Below, in pieces: positions 49,534 through 58,013 of a stretch of 64,000 nucleotides of DNA. This DNA comes from Vibrio sp. S9_S30 (GTDB lineage Bacteria > Pseudomonadota > Gammaproteobacteria > Enterobacterales > Vibrionaceae). The stretch lies in contig NZ_JAAUWT010000014.1 in the NCBI RefSeq assembly GCF_014694455.1, positions 100,117 through 164,116 of the forward strand, in the 5' to 3' direction. A program made the position numbers and the translations under genes. How positions within the stretch are numbered: position 1 is the stretch's first letter; each line of letters starts with the position of its first letter. Under the pieces are notes generated by a model, which did not search any database, was not told the origin of the DNA, and saw only the letters and a program-made list of their open reading frames with translations.

Positions 49534-51960
49534 TTATTCGCTTTCTGATTGTCGACTTTCTTGTATGGTCAATTTGACTTCCGTAGGCAGCAGTTTTGAC
49601 AGTGTTTCTGCCAACTGTTTGGTCTTGTCTAAATCACATTGCCCGTCGATGTTTAGGTAGCCTTGTTCTTTCAGGGTACTGAACAGGGCTGCAAACACCC
49701 CTTTATCAAAAAATTCTGGCGCGTTGATGCCATGCAAACGTCCGAGCCTCTGTGCGACTTGTTGGCTGCGTTGTTCTAGCTCAGTTCTGCCTAATTCGGG
49801 CGCTGCGACAAGTTGGGTAATGGCAATGGAGTAACGCTGCAATGTTTCCTGAATGGTTCTGGCGTATAAAATCAGGGATTGTATTCGGCATTGGCTTAAG
49901 GACACGTTCTCATCATTCAGAGTCACAAGCTCTTGTCGAGAAAACTCTTCGATTGTGTTGGTCACCACATCCGCGATGTCACTTTCATCATAATGGATAA
50001 ACAGTTCTTTCTTTAAGAAAGGGTGCAAGGTTGTGACGGAATCAATGATGGACGACAACTTGATGTTTTCATGCTGAACAACCAATTGAGCAATCAAAGA
50101 TGGGATAGCAAATAAATGGATGATGTTATTCCGGTAGTAGGTCATCAAAATGGACTGTTGGCGATCCAATGATATGATGTCGCCCATGCTGTCTGGCTCA
50201 ATGACAAACTTATCTAAGCTAATGGCGTGATGAACCAAGTCCTCTGCGTTGCTATCGGGTGTCGTACTGGTGCTGGAATAGGGGACGTGACGAAGCAACG
50301 CCAGATAGCTGTCCACCTGTTGAATCAAAGTCTCGCGAGACAAAGCACGTTGTCTCGATGCGGATAAAGCAAGAGCGCACAATGTTAATGCATTGGTAGC
50401 CGCGGCGTTATTGATGTGCGTCATCATTTTCTCAGCCAATTGATTGACCACCGGTGTCATCCACTGGGGTTTAGGGCTGTTAACGGCATCAATGTCGTTT
50501 GTCCAATCAGGCACATGTTCATTGAGGTATTGGTTCAGCGGAATAGGTTCACCAAAGTTGACGTACCCTTGCCCAAAATTGCGAAGCTTGCGTAAAGTCT
50601 TCAGAACAAGCCCTGCGTTTTCTTTTTCTTTCCGTTTGCCTCTTAATTCCTTAGCGTAGGTGGACACTTCCATAACATGTTCATAGCCAATGTACACTGG
50701 TACTAATGTCACTGGTCGATTGAGCCCTCGAAGCATCGCCTGAATGGTCATTGCTAACATGCCAGTTTTCGCTTGCAATAAGCGCCCTGTTCGAGAGCGA
50801 CCACCCTCACTGAAATATTCTACGGAATACCCTTTGGCAAAGAGCTCTGCCAGATATTCACGGAAGATAGTGGAATACAGTTTGTTCCCCTTGAAGCTTC
50901 GACGAATAAAGAATGCTCCACCTCGGCGGAAGATAGGACCTGCGGGGAAGAAATTCAAATTAATACCGGCGGCAATGTGCGGTGGAACCATCCCTTCCTG
51001 ATACAGTACATAGGACAAAAGTAGGTAATCCATGTGGCTACGGTGACACGGTACGTACACAATTTCGTGACCATCTTGCGCCAGCTTTCGTACGGTGGAC
51101 GCGTTATGGATACTGAGACCTTGATAAAGTTTATTCCACAACCAACCTAAGAAGCGCTCACTTTGTTTCACCAAAGAGTAAGAAAAGTCAGCGGCAATTT
51201 CATCCATGATCGCTTTGGCTTCTTTTTCGGCTTTTTCTTGGCTAATGTTTTTGCTTTTTACTTCGTCTGCTACCGCTTTTTTAATGGCTTCAGATTTCAG
51301 CAGGCGTTGAAATAACACTTGGCGGTTAGGAAGATTGGGGCCCGATGCCGCCAGTTTTTGACGAGAAAAATGGATTCTAGCCACTCGTGTTAACTTATGA
51401 GCGATGGTTTGATCGGTACCGTGGCTGTCAGCCATCAAGCGCAGTGACACCACAGGGCTGAATCGCACTAAACAGTCTCGTCCAGAAAGCAACAGTGCTT
51501 TTACTTTTTGAGGGCCATTTAAGCTTTCAAGATACGGCTTTTGATTGTCTTCTTTGCCTGGCTTTCTGCCCCAAAGTACGCTGACAGGCAGCACTTGAAC
51601 GTCTAAATCACGGTCATGGCTGTGCAGCCCGAGCAGTTTCGTGAACAAATCAACGGATTCTGAGGGGGCATCATGATCATTTTGAATCAAAGTCGGGCGT
51701 GAGGAGGTAAAGACAAAGCGTCCAAACGGTTGACCATTAATTTCTAGCTGAGTCAATGGATCCGGTAACCCTTGCTCCAAGGCATACCTTTGGAATGTCA
51801 GTAGATCGACGTTAGACCGAAACGGCAGTGCGTAAACAATGGGTTTGGAAATATCGATACCCAAATCTTCCACTGGATCCGATGGGATAGTTGTCCCTTT
51901 TACCAATACAGACAAAGGTAACTTCATCAAAGTTCGAGAAAGAGATTGTCCAGAAGACAT
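49534..51960 (-). CDS. plsB: Glycerol-3-phosphate acyltransferase PlsB
   Basis: An 808-residue enzyme, the same size as E. coli PlsB, which puts the first acyl chain on glycerol-3-phosphate at the inner membrane. The four acyltransferase blocks are visible: block I CHRSHMDY (about 304-311), block II GPIFRRGGAFFIRR, block III FSEGGRSRTGR and block IV VTLVPVYIGYE. The start at 51960 (MSSGQSL) is the first ATG; a TTG at 51978 is open too. It is divergent from lexA, as in E. coli, where dgkA lies between; dgkA is absent here. Confidence 0.96.
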   Translation of the reverse strand: MSSGQSLSRTLMKLPLSVLVKGTTIPSDPVEDLGIDISKPIVYALPFRSNVDLLTFQRYALEQGLPDPLTQLEINGQPFGRFVFTSSRPTLIQNDHDAPSESVDLFTKLLGLHSHDRDLDVQVLPVSVLWGRKPGKEDNQKPYLESLNGPQKVKALLLSGRDCLVRFSPVVSLRLMADSHGTDQTIAHKLTRVARIHFSRQKLAASGPNLPNRQVLFQRLLKSEAIKKAVADEVKSKNISQEKAEKEAKAIMDEIAADFSYSLVKQSERFLGWLWNKLYQGLSIHNASTVRKLAQDGHEIVYVPCHRSHMDYLLLSYVLYQEGMVPPHIAAGINLNFFPAGPIFRRGGAFFIRRSFKGNKLYSTIFREYLAELFAKGYSVEYFSEGGRSRTGRLLQAKTGMLAMTIQAMLRGLNRPVTLVPVYIGYEHVMEVSTYAKELRGKRKEKENAGLVLKTLRKLRNFGQGYVNFGEPIPLNQYLNEHVPDWTNDIDAVNSPKPQWMTPVVNQLAEKMMTHINNAAATNALTLCALALSASRQRALSRETLIQQVDSYLALLRHVPYSSTSTTPDSNAEDLVHHAISLDKFVIEPDSMGDIISLDRQQSILMTYYRNNIIHLFAIPSLIAQLVVQHENIKLSSIIDSVTTLHPFLKKELFIHYDESDIADVVTNTIEEFSRQELVTLNDENVSLSQCRIQSLILYARTIQETLQRYSIAITQLVAAPELGRTELEQRSQQVAQRLGRLHGINAPEFFDKGVFAALFSTLKEQGYLNIDGQCDLDKTKQLAETLSKLLPTEVKLTIQESRQSESE

Positions 51961-52216
51961 AGTGAATGTTTGCCTCAACAGGTTTGTTTCGATGGCGATG
52001 TGTTTAAAACATCGCCACTTGATTAATAACGCTGCAAGGATAGCAGAAACTGGTCTAACCTTTTATTCAAATTTGTCACTATCTCTAAAGCGTTACATCG
52101 GCTCGCATCAATGCAACGAAGATGAGTCTCGCCCTTATATGGTGCTGCCTATTGAAGGCGGATAGGCATTGTATGAGCGTAAAACAACCAATCCGTTAAA
52201 AAATAGACAATTGTCT

Positions 52217-52271
52217 TTGATTTCGACGATTTACTGGATATACTCACAGTTAACTGTATAAAAAGACAGGT
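52217..52271 (+). promoter_or_regulatory. lexA promoter with two LexA boxes
   Basis: TACTGGATATACTCACAGTT (52232-52251) and AACTGTATAAAAAGACAGGT (52252-52271) are adjacent CTG-N10-CAG boxes, the same paired layout as in E. coli lexA. TTGATT (52217-52222) and TATACT (52239-52244) form the promoter, with the -10 inside the first box. Autorepression released during the SOS response is expected. Confidence 0.93.
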
Positions 52272-52276
52272 GGACC

Positions 52277-52888
52277 ATGAAGCCATTAACGCCGCGCCAA
52301 CAACAAGTTTTCGATCTGATCAAAGATAAGATCGAAGCATCCGGTATGCCACCCACTCGTGCAGAGATTGCCCGTGAGTTGGGGTTCCGTTCTGCCAATG
52401 CAGCAGAAGAACATTTAAAAGCTCTTGCCAGAAAAGAAGTGATCGAGATTATTCCCGGTGCATCTCGAGGCATCCGAATTCTTCTGGAAGATGAAGAAAA
52501 TGGTTTACCCTTGATTGGTCAGGTTGCAGCAGGTGAACCTATTCTGGCTCAAGAACACGTTGAAACGCACTATCAAGTCGATCCGACCATGTTTAAACCA
52601 CAAGCCGACTTTTTGCTTCGTGTTAATGGTATGAGTATGAAAGACATTGGCATTATGGATGGTGATTTATTGGCTGTTCATAAAACATCAGATGTGCGTG
52701 ATGGGCAGGTTGTTGTGGCTCGAGTCGATGACGACGTAACAGTAAAACGTCTTGAACGCAAAGGCTCGACGGTTCTACTTCATGCAGAAAATGAAGAGTT
52801 TGAACCGATCAAAGTCGACCTTACCTCACAGCACTTAGCGATTGAAGGTATTGCTGTGGGTGTGATCAGAAATGCTGATTGGATGTAA
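52277..52888 (+). CDS. lexA: SOS repressor LexA
   Basis: A 203-residue LexA. The winged helix DNA-binding domain (1-70: MKPLTPRQQQVFDLIKDKIE, GMPPTRAEIARELGFRS) is followed by the self-cleaving peptidase domain. The cleavage bond is A85-G86 (VAAGEP), and the catalytic pair S120 (NGMSMKD) and K157 (VTVKRLE) is intact. RecA filaments on single-stranded DNA trigger cleavage. AGGTGG lies before the ATG, within the second operator box. Confidence 0.97.
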   Translation: MKPLTPRQQQVFDLIKDKIEASGMPPTRAEIARELGFRSANAAEEHLKALARKEVIEIIPGASRGIRILLEDEENGLPLIGQVAAGEPILAQEHVETHYQVDPTMFKPQADFLLRVNGMSMKDIGIMDGDLLAVHKTSDVRDGQVVVARVDDDVTVKRLERKGSTVLLHAENEEFEPIKVDLTSQHLAIEGIAVGVIRNADWM

Positions 52889-52906
52889 TTAAACTTTGAT
52901 TTATTA

Positions 52907-52922
52907 AATGATAGTCATTATC
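52907..52922 (+). promoter_or_regulatory. Fur-like box upstream of the 52.95 kb methyltransferase
   Basis: AATGATAGTCATTATC matches 15 of the last 16 bases of the 19-bp Fur consensus; the first three consensus bases do not match. It sits between the lexA stop and the methyltransferase ribosome site, 30 bases before the start codon, where TTTGAT and TTATCA could be promoter elements. Confidence 0.72.
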
Positions 52923-52951
52923 ATCTTACTATTATTGTAGGGAAGATGATA

Positions 52952-53767
52952 ATGACACAACCTCACTTCAAACGACCTAAGTCTCACTACCAGATTCCAG
53001 CGAATTTGCTTCAGCCTATGTGGTTGCGAAGCAGAGAAAGCATGGTTGATGATGGGTTGGTTTACGATCCTATTGCGGCCAATGCTTGCCAGCGTTGTGA
53101 ACTGGCACCGGAATGTTTGTCTGGCGACGTTGATCAAAAGCAACTTTTGAATGCCACACTTACTCAATTGTGTGATGAAAGAGTAAAAAGCTTTTTGATG
53201 GATAACCCTGAAGCTTGGATCTTGAATGTTGGAGCTGGATTGGACACCCGCTTCTACCGTTTAGATAACGGCCGCTGCCATTGGCTGGAGCTGGATATCA
53301 GCGAAAATTTACTCTGGCGTCAAAAGCTCTTTCACCCTAGTGAGCGTTATCAGCTTCGATGTGGCAGTGTCGTCGATACTGATTGGCTTAATGATTTACC
53401 CGTTCCTGAATCTTCCCCTGTTCTCATTGTTTGTGAACATGCCCTCCTCGACTGTGACGAATCTCAGGTTGCCCAATTTATCCGAACATTAGGTCGTCGA
53501 TTTATCCATGCCCAAGCGTGTTTCGTGTTAGCTGGTGACTTAGCAAACTCTCATTGGGGGAAAAAGCTCGGTGGGGGAGGCTACAAACATGCGATTAGGC
53601 AACCGAAAGAGAAGCTACTGAACTGGCTTCCTTGGTATCAATGGGTGACGCTTCATTCCCCCATGGATAAAAACTGCAACCGATGGAAACGTTGGCAACG
53701 TTGGTTGTCCAAAATGTCCTTCTTCAAGCACCGAATGACTCCTGTTCTTTTGCACATGCGATGGTGA
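52952..53767 (+). CDS. Leucine-carboxyl-methyltransferase-like (class I SAM) methyltransferase
   Basis: A 271-residue protein with the LCM/PPM-type pattern ILNVGAGLDTRFYRL (about 88-102, SAM site), WLELDI for the acidic motif II and VCEHALLDCDESQ downstream. An N-terminal insertion has C46, C49 and C55 (CQRCELAPEC), which could bind metal. The start at 52952 is preferred over 52946 because GTAGGGAAG directly abuts the earlier ATG. The substrate is unknown; such enzymes methylate carboxyl groups of peptides or small molecules. A Fur-like box suggests iron control. A hairpin and a MATE exporter follow. Confidence 0.78.
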   Translation: MTQPHFKRPKSHYQIPANLLQPMWLRSRESMVDDGLVYDPIAANACQRCELAPECLSGDVDQKQLLNATLTQLCDERVKSFLMDNPEAWILNVGAGLDTRFYRLDNGRCHWLELDISENLLWRQKLFHPSERYQLRCGSVVDTDWLNDLPVPESSPVLIVCEHALLDCDESQVAQFIRTLGRRFIHAQACFVLAGDLANSHWGKKLGGGGYKHAIRQPKEKLLNWLPWYQWVTLHSPMDKNCNRWKRWQRWLSKMSFFKHRMTPVLLHMRW

Positions 53768-53791
53768 TTGATTAATCAATCGCTAGGCGCT

Positions 53792-53818
53792 AACCTCGAC
53801 GCTATCATTGTCGAGGTT
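53792..53818 (+). promoter_or_regulatory. Stem-loop covering the dinF ribosome binding site
   Basis: AACCTCGAC and GTCGAGGTT form a perfect 9-bp stem around GCTATCATT. The right arm contains GAGG (53813-53816), the only ribosome site for dinF, so the hairpin would hide it in the mRNA. It starts 24 bases after the methyltransferase stop and has only TTT after it, so termination is possible but weak. Confidence 0.65.
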
Positions 53819-53822
53819 TCAT

Positions 53823-55169
53823 GTGATCAAATCCCAACCGTTTTCCTTTCTTTCTCATTGGTCTTTGCACAAGCAAGTGCTTTGGCTTGCCATTCCCATG
53901 GTGTTATCCAATATCACTATCCCTTTGCTTGGGCTGGTGGATGCGGCGGTTATCGGACACCTTGAACATGCTTGGTATTTGGGCGGAGTCGCATTAGGCG
54001 GCACAATGATCAGTGTGTCGTTTTGGCTGCTGGGTTTCTTGCGAATGGCAACAACTGGGTTAGCCGCGCAAGCAACGGGCGCAAAAAGTGGAGAGCTACT
54101 TTGCCTTGTTTTGCTTCAAGGTTTAATGATGGCTGGAATATTCGCGTTATTATTTCTTTCGCTCCACCCGTGGGTTTCAGAGTGGGTGTTTGTGCTGAGT
54201 GACGCGAGTGATCAGGTTAAATTTTACGGTCAACAATACTTTTCAATCCGCGTTTGGAGTGCGCCAGCCGCTCTCGCCAATTTCGTTATTCTCGGGTGGT
54301 TATTAGGAACGCAAAACGCGAAAGCACCAATGTGGATAGTGATTGTGTCCAACCTTACGAACATTGTGCTCGATCTGCTGTTCGTGATCGGTTTTGGTTG
54401 GAAGGTGGAAGGAGCAGCATTGGCATCCGTACTGGCCGATTATCTGGGCATGTCACTCGGTTTATTTTTTGTTTATCGCACATGGATTAAACTCGCGCTG
54501 CCATCTGTTTTTAGCCAACTAGGGGTCATAACCAATGGAATAGGGCGCTTTGTTCGTCTTAATCGCGACATATTTCTACGCTCATTGTGTTTACAGGCAG
54601 CGTTTGTGTTTATGACTTTTCAAGGTGCCAGCTTTGGCGATGATGTGGTGGCAGCCAATGCGGTATTGATGAGCTTTTTGATGATGATTTCTTACGGCAT
54701 GGATGGGTTTGCCTATGCGATGGAAGCAATGGTAGGGAAAGCCATTGGAGCAAAAGATAAGAAGCAGTTGAAACTGTCGCTGATCGGAACGTTTTTCTGG
54801 AGTTTAATGATTTGCGCGGTGCTGACGTTGGTGTTTGCCTTTGGGGGATCGCTGCTGATCTCGATGATCACAGACATTCCTATCGTACGAGAACATGCCA
54901 ACGCTTACTTACCATGGTTAATTGCGATGCCGTTGGTTTCTATGTGGTGTTTCCTATTTGATGGCATTTTCATTGGTGCAACAAAAGGCAAAGAAATGCG
55001 CAATAGCATGTTTGTTGCGACAAGCAGTTTCTTCCTTGTTTTTTTCACTTTTTCCGATCTCGGTAATCATGCTTTATGGCTAGCTATGCTGAGCTTTATG
55101 GGGATGAGAGGGTTGGGGTTAGCGGTGGTGTTTGTCTATCAATGGCGAGGAAATCGGTTTCTAGCGTAG
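53823..55169 (+). CDS. dinF: DinF-type MATE family efflux transporter
   Basis: A 448-residue protein with twelve membrane segments in two bundles of the MATE fold. IPMVLSNITIPLLGLVDAAV near the N-terminus and GFLRMATTGLAAQATGA match the DinF branch. MATE carriers exchange Na+ or H+ for drugs or metabolites. In E. coli dinF lies in the lexA operon; here a methyltransferase gene separates them. The start is GTG at 53823 with GAGG six bases upstream; TTG 53808 is an alternative. Confidence 0.9.
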   Translation: MIKSQPFSFLSHWSLHKQVLWLAIPMVLSNITIPLLGLVDAAVIGHLEHAWYLGGVALGGTMISVSFWLLGFLRMATTGLAAQATGAKSGELLCLVLLQGLMMAGIFALLFLSLHPWVSEWVFVLSDASDQVKFYGQQYFSIRVWSAPAALANFVILGWLLGTQNAKAPMWIVIVSNLTNIVLDLLFVIGFGWKVEGAALASVLADYLGMSLGLFFVYRTWIKLALPSVFSQLGVITNGIGRFVRLNRDIFLRSLCLQAAFVFMTFQGASFGDDVVAANAVLMSFLMMISYGMDGFAYAMEAMVGKAIGAKDKKQLKLSLIGTFFWSLMICAVLTLVFAFGGSLLISMITDIPIVREHANAYLPWLIAMPLVSMWCFLFDGIFIGATKGKEMRNSMFVATSSFFLVFFTFSDLGNHALWLAMLSFMGMRGLGLAVVFVYQWRGNRFLA

Positions 55170-55171
55170 TA

Positions 55172-55201
55172 TTTGTAGCGGTATTGTTTGTAGCGGTATT
55201 G
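55172..55201. repeat. 15-bp perfect tandem duplication downstream of dinF
   Basis: TTTGTAGCGGTATTG occurs twice in direct succession (55172-55186, 55187-55201), beginning three bases after the dinF stop. A partial, diverged copy (TAGCGTAGTATT) overlaps the end of the gene. Confidence 0.9.
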
Positions 55202-55211
55202 TTTTAAACAC

Positions 55212-55245
55212 AAAAAGAGGGTCAGCGTATGCTGACCCTCTTTTT
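55212..55245. terminator. Bidirectional terminator between dinF and sthA
   Basis: AAAAAGAGGGTCAGC-GTAT-GCTGACCCTCTTTTT is a perfect 15-bp stem between convergent genes. Confidence 0.95.
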
Positions 55246-55258
55246 TGATGCTTTGACA

Positions 55259-56656
55259 TCAGAACAAACGGTTTAAACCATTCAATGCCGCGACTCGGTA
55301 TGCCTCTGCCATTGTAGGGTAGTTAAAAGTAGTGTTGACGAAGTACTCAATGGTGTTCGCTTCGCCTTTTTGCTCCATAATGGCTTGCCCGATATGGATA
55401 ATTTCCGCTGCACGCTCACCAAAACAGTGAATACCCAGTATTTCTTTTGTCTCACGGTGGAAAAGAATTTTTAATGATCCAATGTCTTTTCCGGCAATTT
55501 GCGCCCTTGCAAGATGCTTAAATGACGATCGACCCACTTCATACGGGATTTTCGCGGCGGTGAGCTCTTGCTCGGTTTTGCCCACAGAACTGATTTCAGG
55601 GATGGTGTAGATCCCCGTCGGAATGTCTTCAATCAAGTGATTGTCGGCTTGCCCTTTGGTGATGGCCTGCGCCACAAATCGACCCTGATCGTATGCCGCA
55701 CTCGCAAGGCTTGGGTAACCAATCACATCGCCAACTGCGTATATGTGCTCTACATCCGTTTGGTAATTGGTGTTCACGCTGAGCTGACCTCGTGAGTCTG
55801 GCGTGAGACCTACATTCTCTAAACTCAACTTATCCGTATTGCCTGTTCGTCCGTTAGCGTAGAGGATACAATCGGCACGCATTTTTTTACCCGACTCCAA
55901 GTGAATCACCACACCTTCATCGGATGCTTCAATGCGTTCATACGTTTCATCGTTGCGAATGATCACGCCACTGTTCCAAAAGTGGTAAGACAGTGCGTCG
56001 GAGGTTTCGTTGTCTAGGAAAGAAAGTAGTCTATCGCGAGTGTTGATGAGGTCGGTTTTCACACCAAGCCCGCGGAAGATGGAGGCGTACTCACAGCCGA
56101 TAACGCCAGCACCATAAATGATGATGTGTCGTGGATCATGCTCGAGCGACAAAATAGAATCGCTGTCGTAAATACGGTCATGACTGAAGTCAACATCAGC
56201 GGGTCTGTAGGGTCGAGAGCCAGTAGCGATAACAAACTTATCGGCGGTGTATTGTTCTACAGTGCCATCGGGTTGCAGCACTTCTACCGTATTGCTGGCA
56301 ATGAATCGTGCTTCACCAAAAATCAGAGAGCACTCATTGCGGTCGTAGAAACCTTGTCTTAAGCGAGTTTGTTTGTCGATAACGCTTTTGGCGTGGCCGA
56401 GAATATTGGAAAACGTAGAGTGTAGGCTGGAATTATTGTGGCAGAAGAGAGGATTATTATTGAATTCTATGATGCGGCTAACCGCATGTCTCAGTGCTTT
56501 TGAAGGAATGGTACCCCAATGAGTACACCCCCCGCCCACACTGCTCTCCCGCTCAATGATTGCAACGTTTAACCCCGATTTTGTTAAGCCCATTGCCGCC
56601 CCTTCACCACCAGGACCGCTGCCTATTACTATTGCATCGAAGTGCGTTGAGGTCAT
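55259..56656 (-). CDS. sthA: Soluble pyridine nucleotide transhydrogenase
   Basis: A 465-residue flavoprotein of the pyridine nucleotide-disulfide family. FAD site IGSGPGGEGAAMGL (about 9-22), second Rossmann IYGAGVIGCEYAS (about 180-192) and the C-terminal FNYPTMAEAYRVAALNGLN are as in E. coli SthA. In the usual redox-disulfide position it reads GGGCTHWGTIPSKA, with one Cys replaced by Thr, normal for this family. It transfers electrons from NADPH to NAD+. The start at 56656 has AAAGG upstream; a longer frame is open for ten codons. Confidence 0.96.
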   Translation of the reverse strand: MTSTHFDAIVIGSGPGGEGAAMGLTKSGLNVAIIERESSVGGGCTHWGTIPSKALRHAVSRIIEFNNNPLFCHNNSSLHSTFSNILGHAKSVIDKQTRLRQGFYDRNECSLIFGEARFIASNTVEVLQPDGTVEQYTADKFVIATGSRPYRPADVDFSHDRIYDSDSILSLEHDPRHIIIYGAGVIGCEYASIFRGLGVKTDLINTRDRLLSFLDNETSDALSYHFWNSGVIIRNDETYERIEASDEGVVIHLESGKKMRADCILYANGRTGNTDKLSLENVGLTPDSRGQLSVNTNYQTDVEHIYAVGDVIGYPSLASAAYDQGRFVAQAITKGQADNHLIEDIPTGIYTIPEISSVGKTEQELTAAKIPYEVGRSSFKHLARAQIAGKDIGSLKILFHRETKEILGIHCFGERAAEIIHIGQAIMEQKGEANTIEYFVNTTFNYPTMAEAYRVAALNGLNRLF

Positions 56657-56927
56657 ATATTTGCCTTTTGTAATGATAGTTAACATTGCTGTAGCGATAT
56701 TTTAACGACTTCATTTTACAGGTAAATGGCCTCACCAGTAGACAGTGGAGAGGATCACGTTGTGTTTCAATCAGAATTTGTGAAGTCATCAGTAACTTCG
56801 AGTAACAGGCGAGCAATTCCGTGAAAAATCCGTAAAGTATCCACCGTTGTCTCATAGACTCTTACTGCATTCACGGTATAGTAAGGCTTGCCTGTTAGGT
56901 CAGTTTCTCTATAAAGCGTAGTTAAGA

Positions 56928-57596
56928 ATGACAAACGAGAATATAAAAAAGAGTTTGGGAATCCGGGCTCAACAAAAAGAAAAAACCCGACGCTCAGTAA
57001 TCGATGCCGCTTTTAGTCAGTTAAGTGCCGATCGCAGCTTTTCTAATCTAAGCTTACGTGAAGTGGCGAGAGAGGCGGGCATTGCGCCGACCTCTTTCTA
57101 TCGTCACTTTAAAGACATGGATGAACTTGGATTGACCATGGTTGATGAAGGCGGTTTACTGCTTCGTCAATTGATGCGTCAAGCTAGGCAGCGCATTGCC
57201 AAAGAGGGCAGCGTGATTAAAACCTCGGTAGACACGTTTATGGAGTTTATCGAGAGTAGCCCAAACGTTTTCCGGTTGCTGTTGAGAGAGCGTTCGGGGA
57301 CATCGTCTGAGTTTCGTGCGGCGGTTGCTCGAGAAATCCAGCACTTTGTTGCAGAACTTACTGAATACTTGGTGATCAATGGTGTGTCTCGAGAAGGTGC
57401 TTACACTCAGGCAGAAGCATCGGTGACGCTGGTTTTCAGCTCTGGCGCAGAAGCGCTGGATTTGGAAAAAGATGAACGAAATGAGCTGGCGAATCGCTTG
57501 ATCACTCAGCTCAGAATGATTGCAAAAGGTGCCCATGTGTACCGAAAAGAAAATGAACTAAAGAAGAATAAGGCAGGACAAAGCAATGTCGAATGA
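56928..57596 (+). CDS. fabR: TetR-family fatty acid biosynthesis repressor FabR
   Basis: A 222-residue regulator. The helix-turn-helix (about 18-60: RRSVIDAAFSQLSADRSF, LREVAREAGIAPTSFYRHF) and the following TMVDEGGLLLRQLMRQAR match E. coli FabR closely. FabR senses the ratio of unsaturated to saturated acyl-ACP/CoA and represses fabA/fabB-type genes. The N-terminus is about 11 residues longer than in E. coli. It overlaps yijD by 11 bases and is divergent from sthA, as in E. coli. Confidence 0.94.
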   Translation: MTNENIKKSLGIRAQQKEKTRRSVIDAAFSQLSADRSFSNLSLREVAREAGIAPTSFYRHFKDMDELGLTMVDEGGLLLRQLMRQARQRIAKEGSVIKTSVDTFMEFIESSPNVFRLLLRERSGTSSEFRAAVAREIQHFVAELTEYLVINGVSREGAYTQAEASVTLVFSSGAEALDLEKDERNELANRLITQLRMIAKGAHVYRKENELKKNKAGQSNVE

Positions 57597-57957
57597 AGCT
57601 CCTATCTCTGACCAAGGGTCAGAAAAGAAAACTCTCCTCTTAGCTCTAATTGCGGGTATGTGCAGTAATGCTCTGTTGTCAGCACTGACAGTCAGTGAAG
57701 TGGCTTTTTCAGTGTTCCCAGTCATAGCATTGGTATTGGCAGTACAGAACCTGTATCAGGAATATCTACGTCACCCTGTTTCTGAAGATATCCCGATGGT
57801 GGCTCTGGCATGTTTCTTTGTTGGGGCGTTTGGGTATTCTGCTTTCCTTGGAGCACAATACCCAGAATCAGGCTCCAATTTCTTCTCGATTATCGTAACC
57901 CTGCTTCTCCTTGTTTGGGTTGGTAAGAAACTCGGGTATATCGCTAAGCCTCAATAG
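57586..57957 (+). CDS. yijD: YijD family inner-membrane protein (DUF1422)
   Basis: A 123-residue protein with four membrane segments (about 18-35, 40-57, 72-90, 100-116). Sequence and position after fabR match YijD. Its function is unknown. The start codon overlaps the end of fabR, so the two are translated together. Confidence 0.9.
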   Translation: MSNEAPISDQGSEKKTLLLALIAGMCSNALLSALTVSEVAFSVFPVIALVLAVQNLYQEYLRHPVSEDIPMVALACFFVGAFGYSAFLGAQYPESGSNFFSIIVTLLLLVWVGKKLGYIAKPQ

Positions 57958-57980
57958 ATCACCCGATCACCGAAACGCAT

Positions 57981-58010
57981 AAAAAAACCGCTCCGATGAG
58001 TGGTTTTTTT
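57981..58010. terminator. Bidirectional terminator between yijD and trmA
   Basis: A seven-A arm plus CCGCT pairs with AGTGG plus seven T (one G-T pair) around CCGATG; convergent genes flank it. Confidence 0.9.
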
Positions 58011-58013
58011 TGT

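Noticed and set aside
55600..56400. SthA lacking a redox cysteine as a sign of inactivation
   Set aside because: The CTHWGTIP form with a single Cys is the normal state in this transhydrogenase family, which does not use a disulfide.
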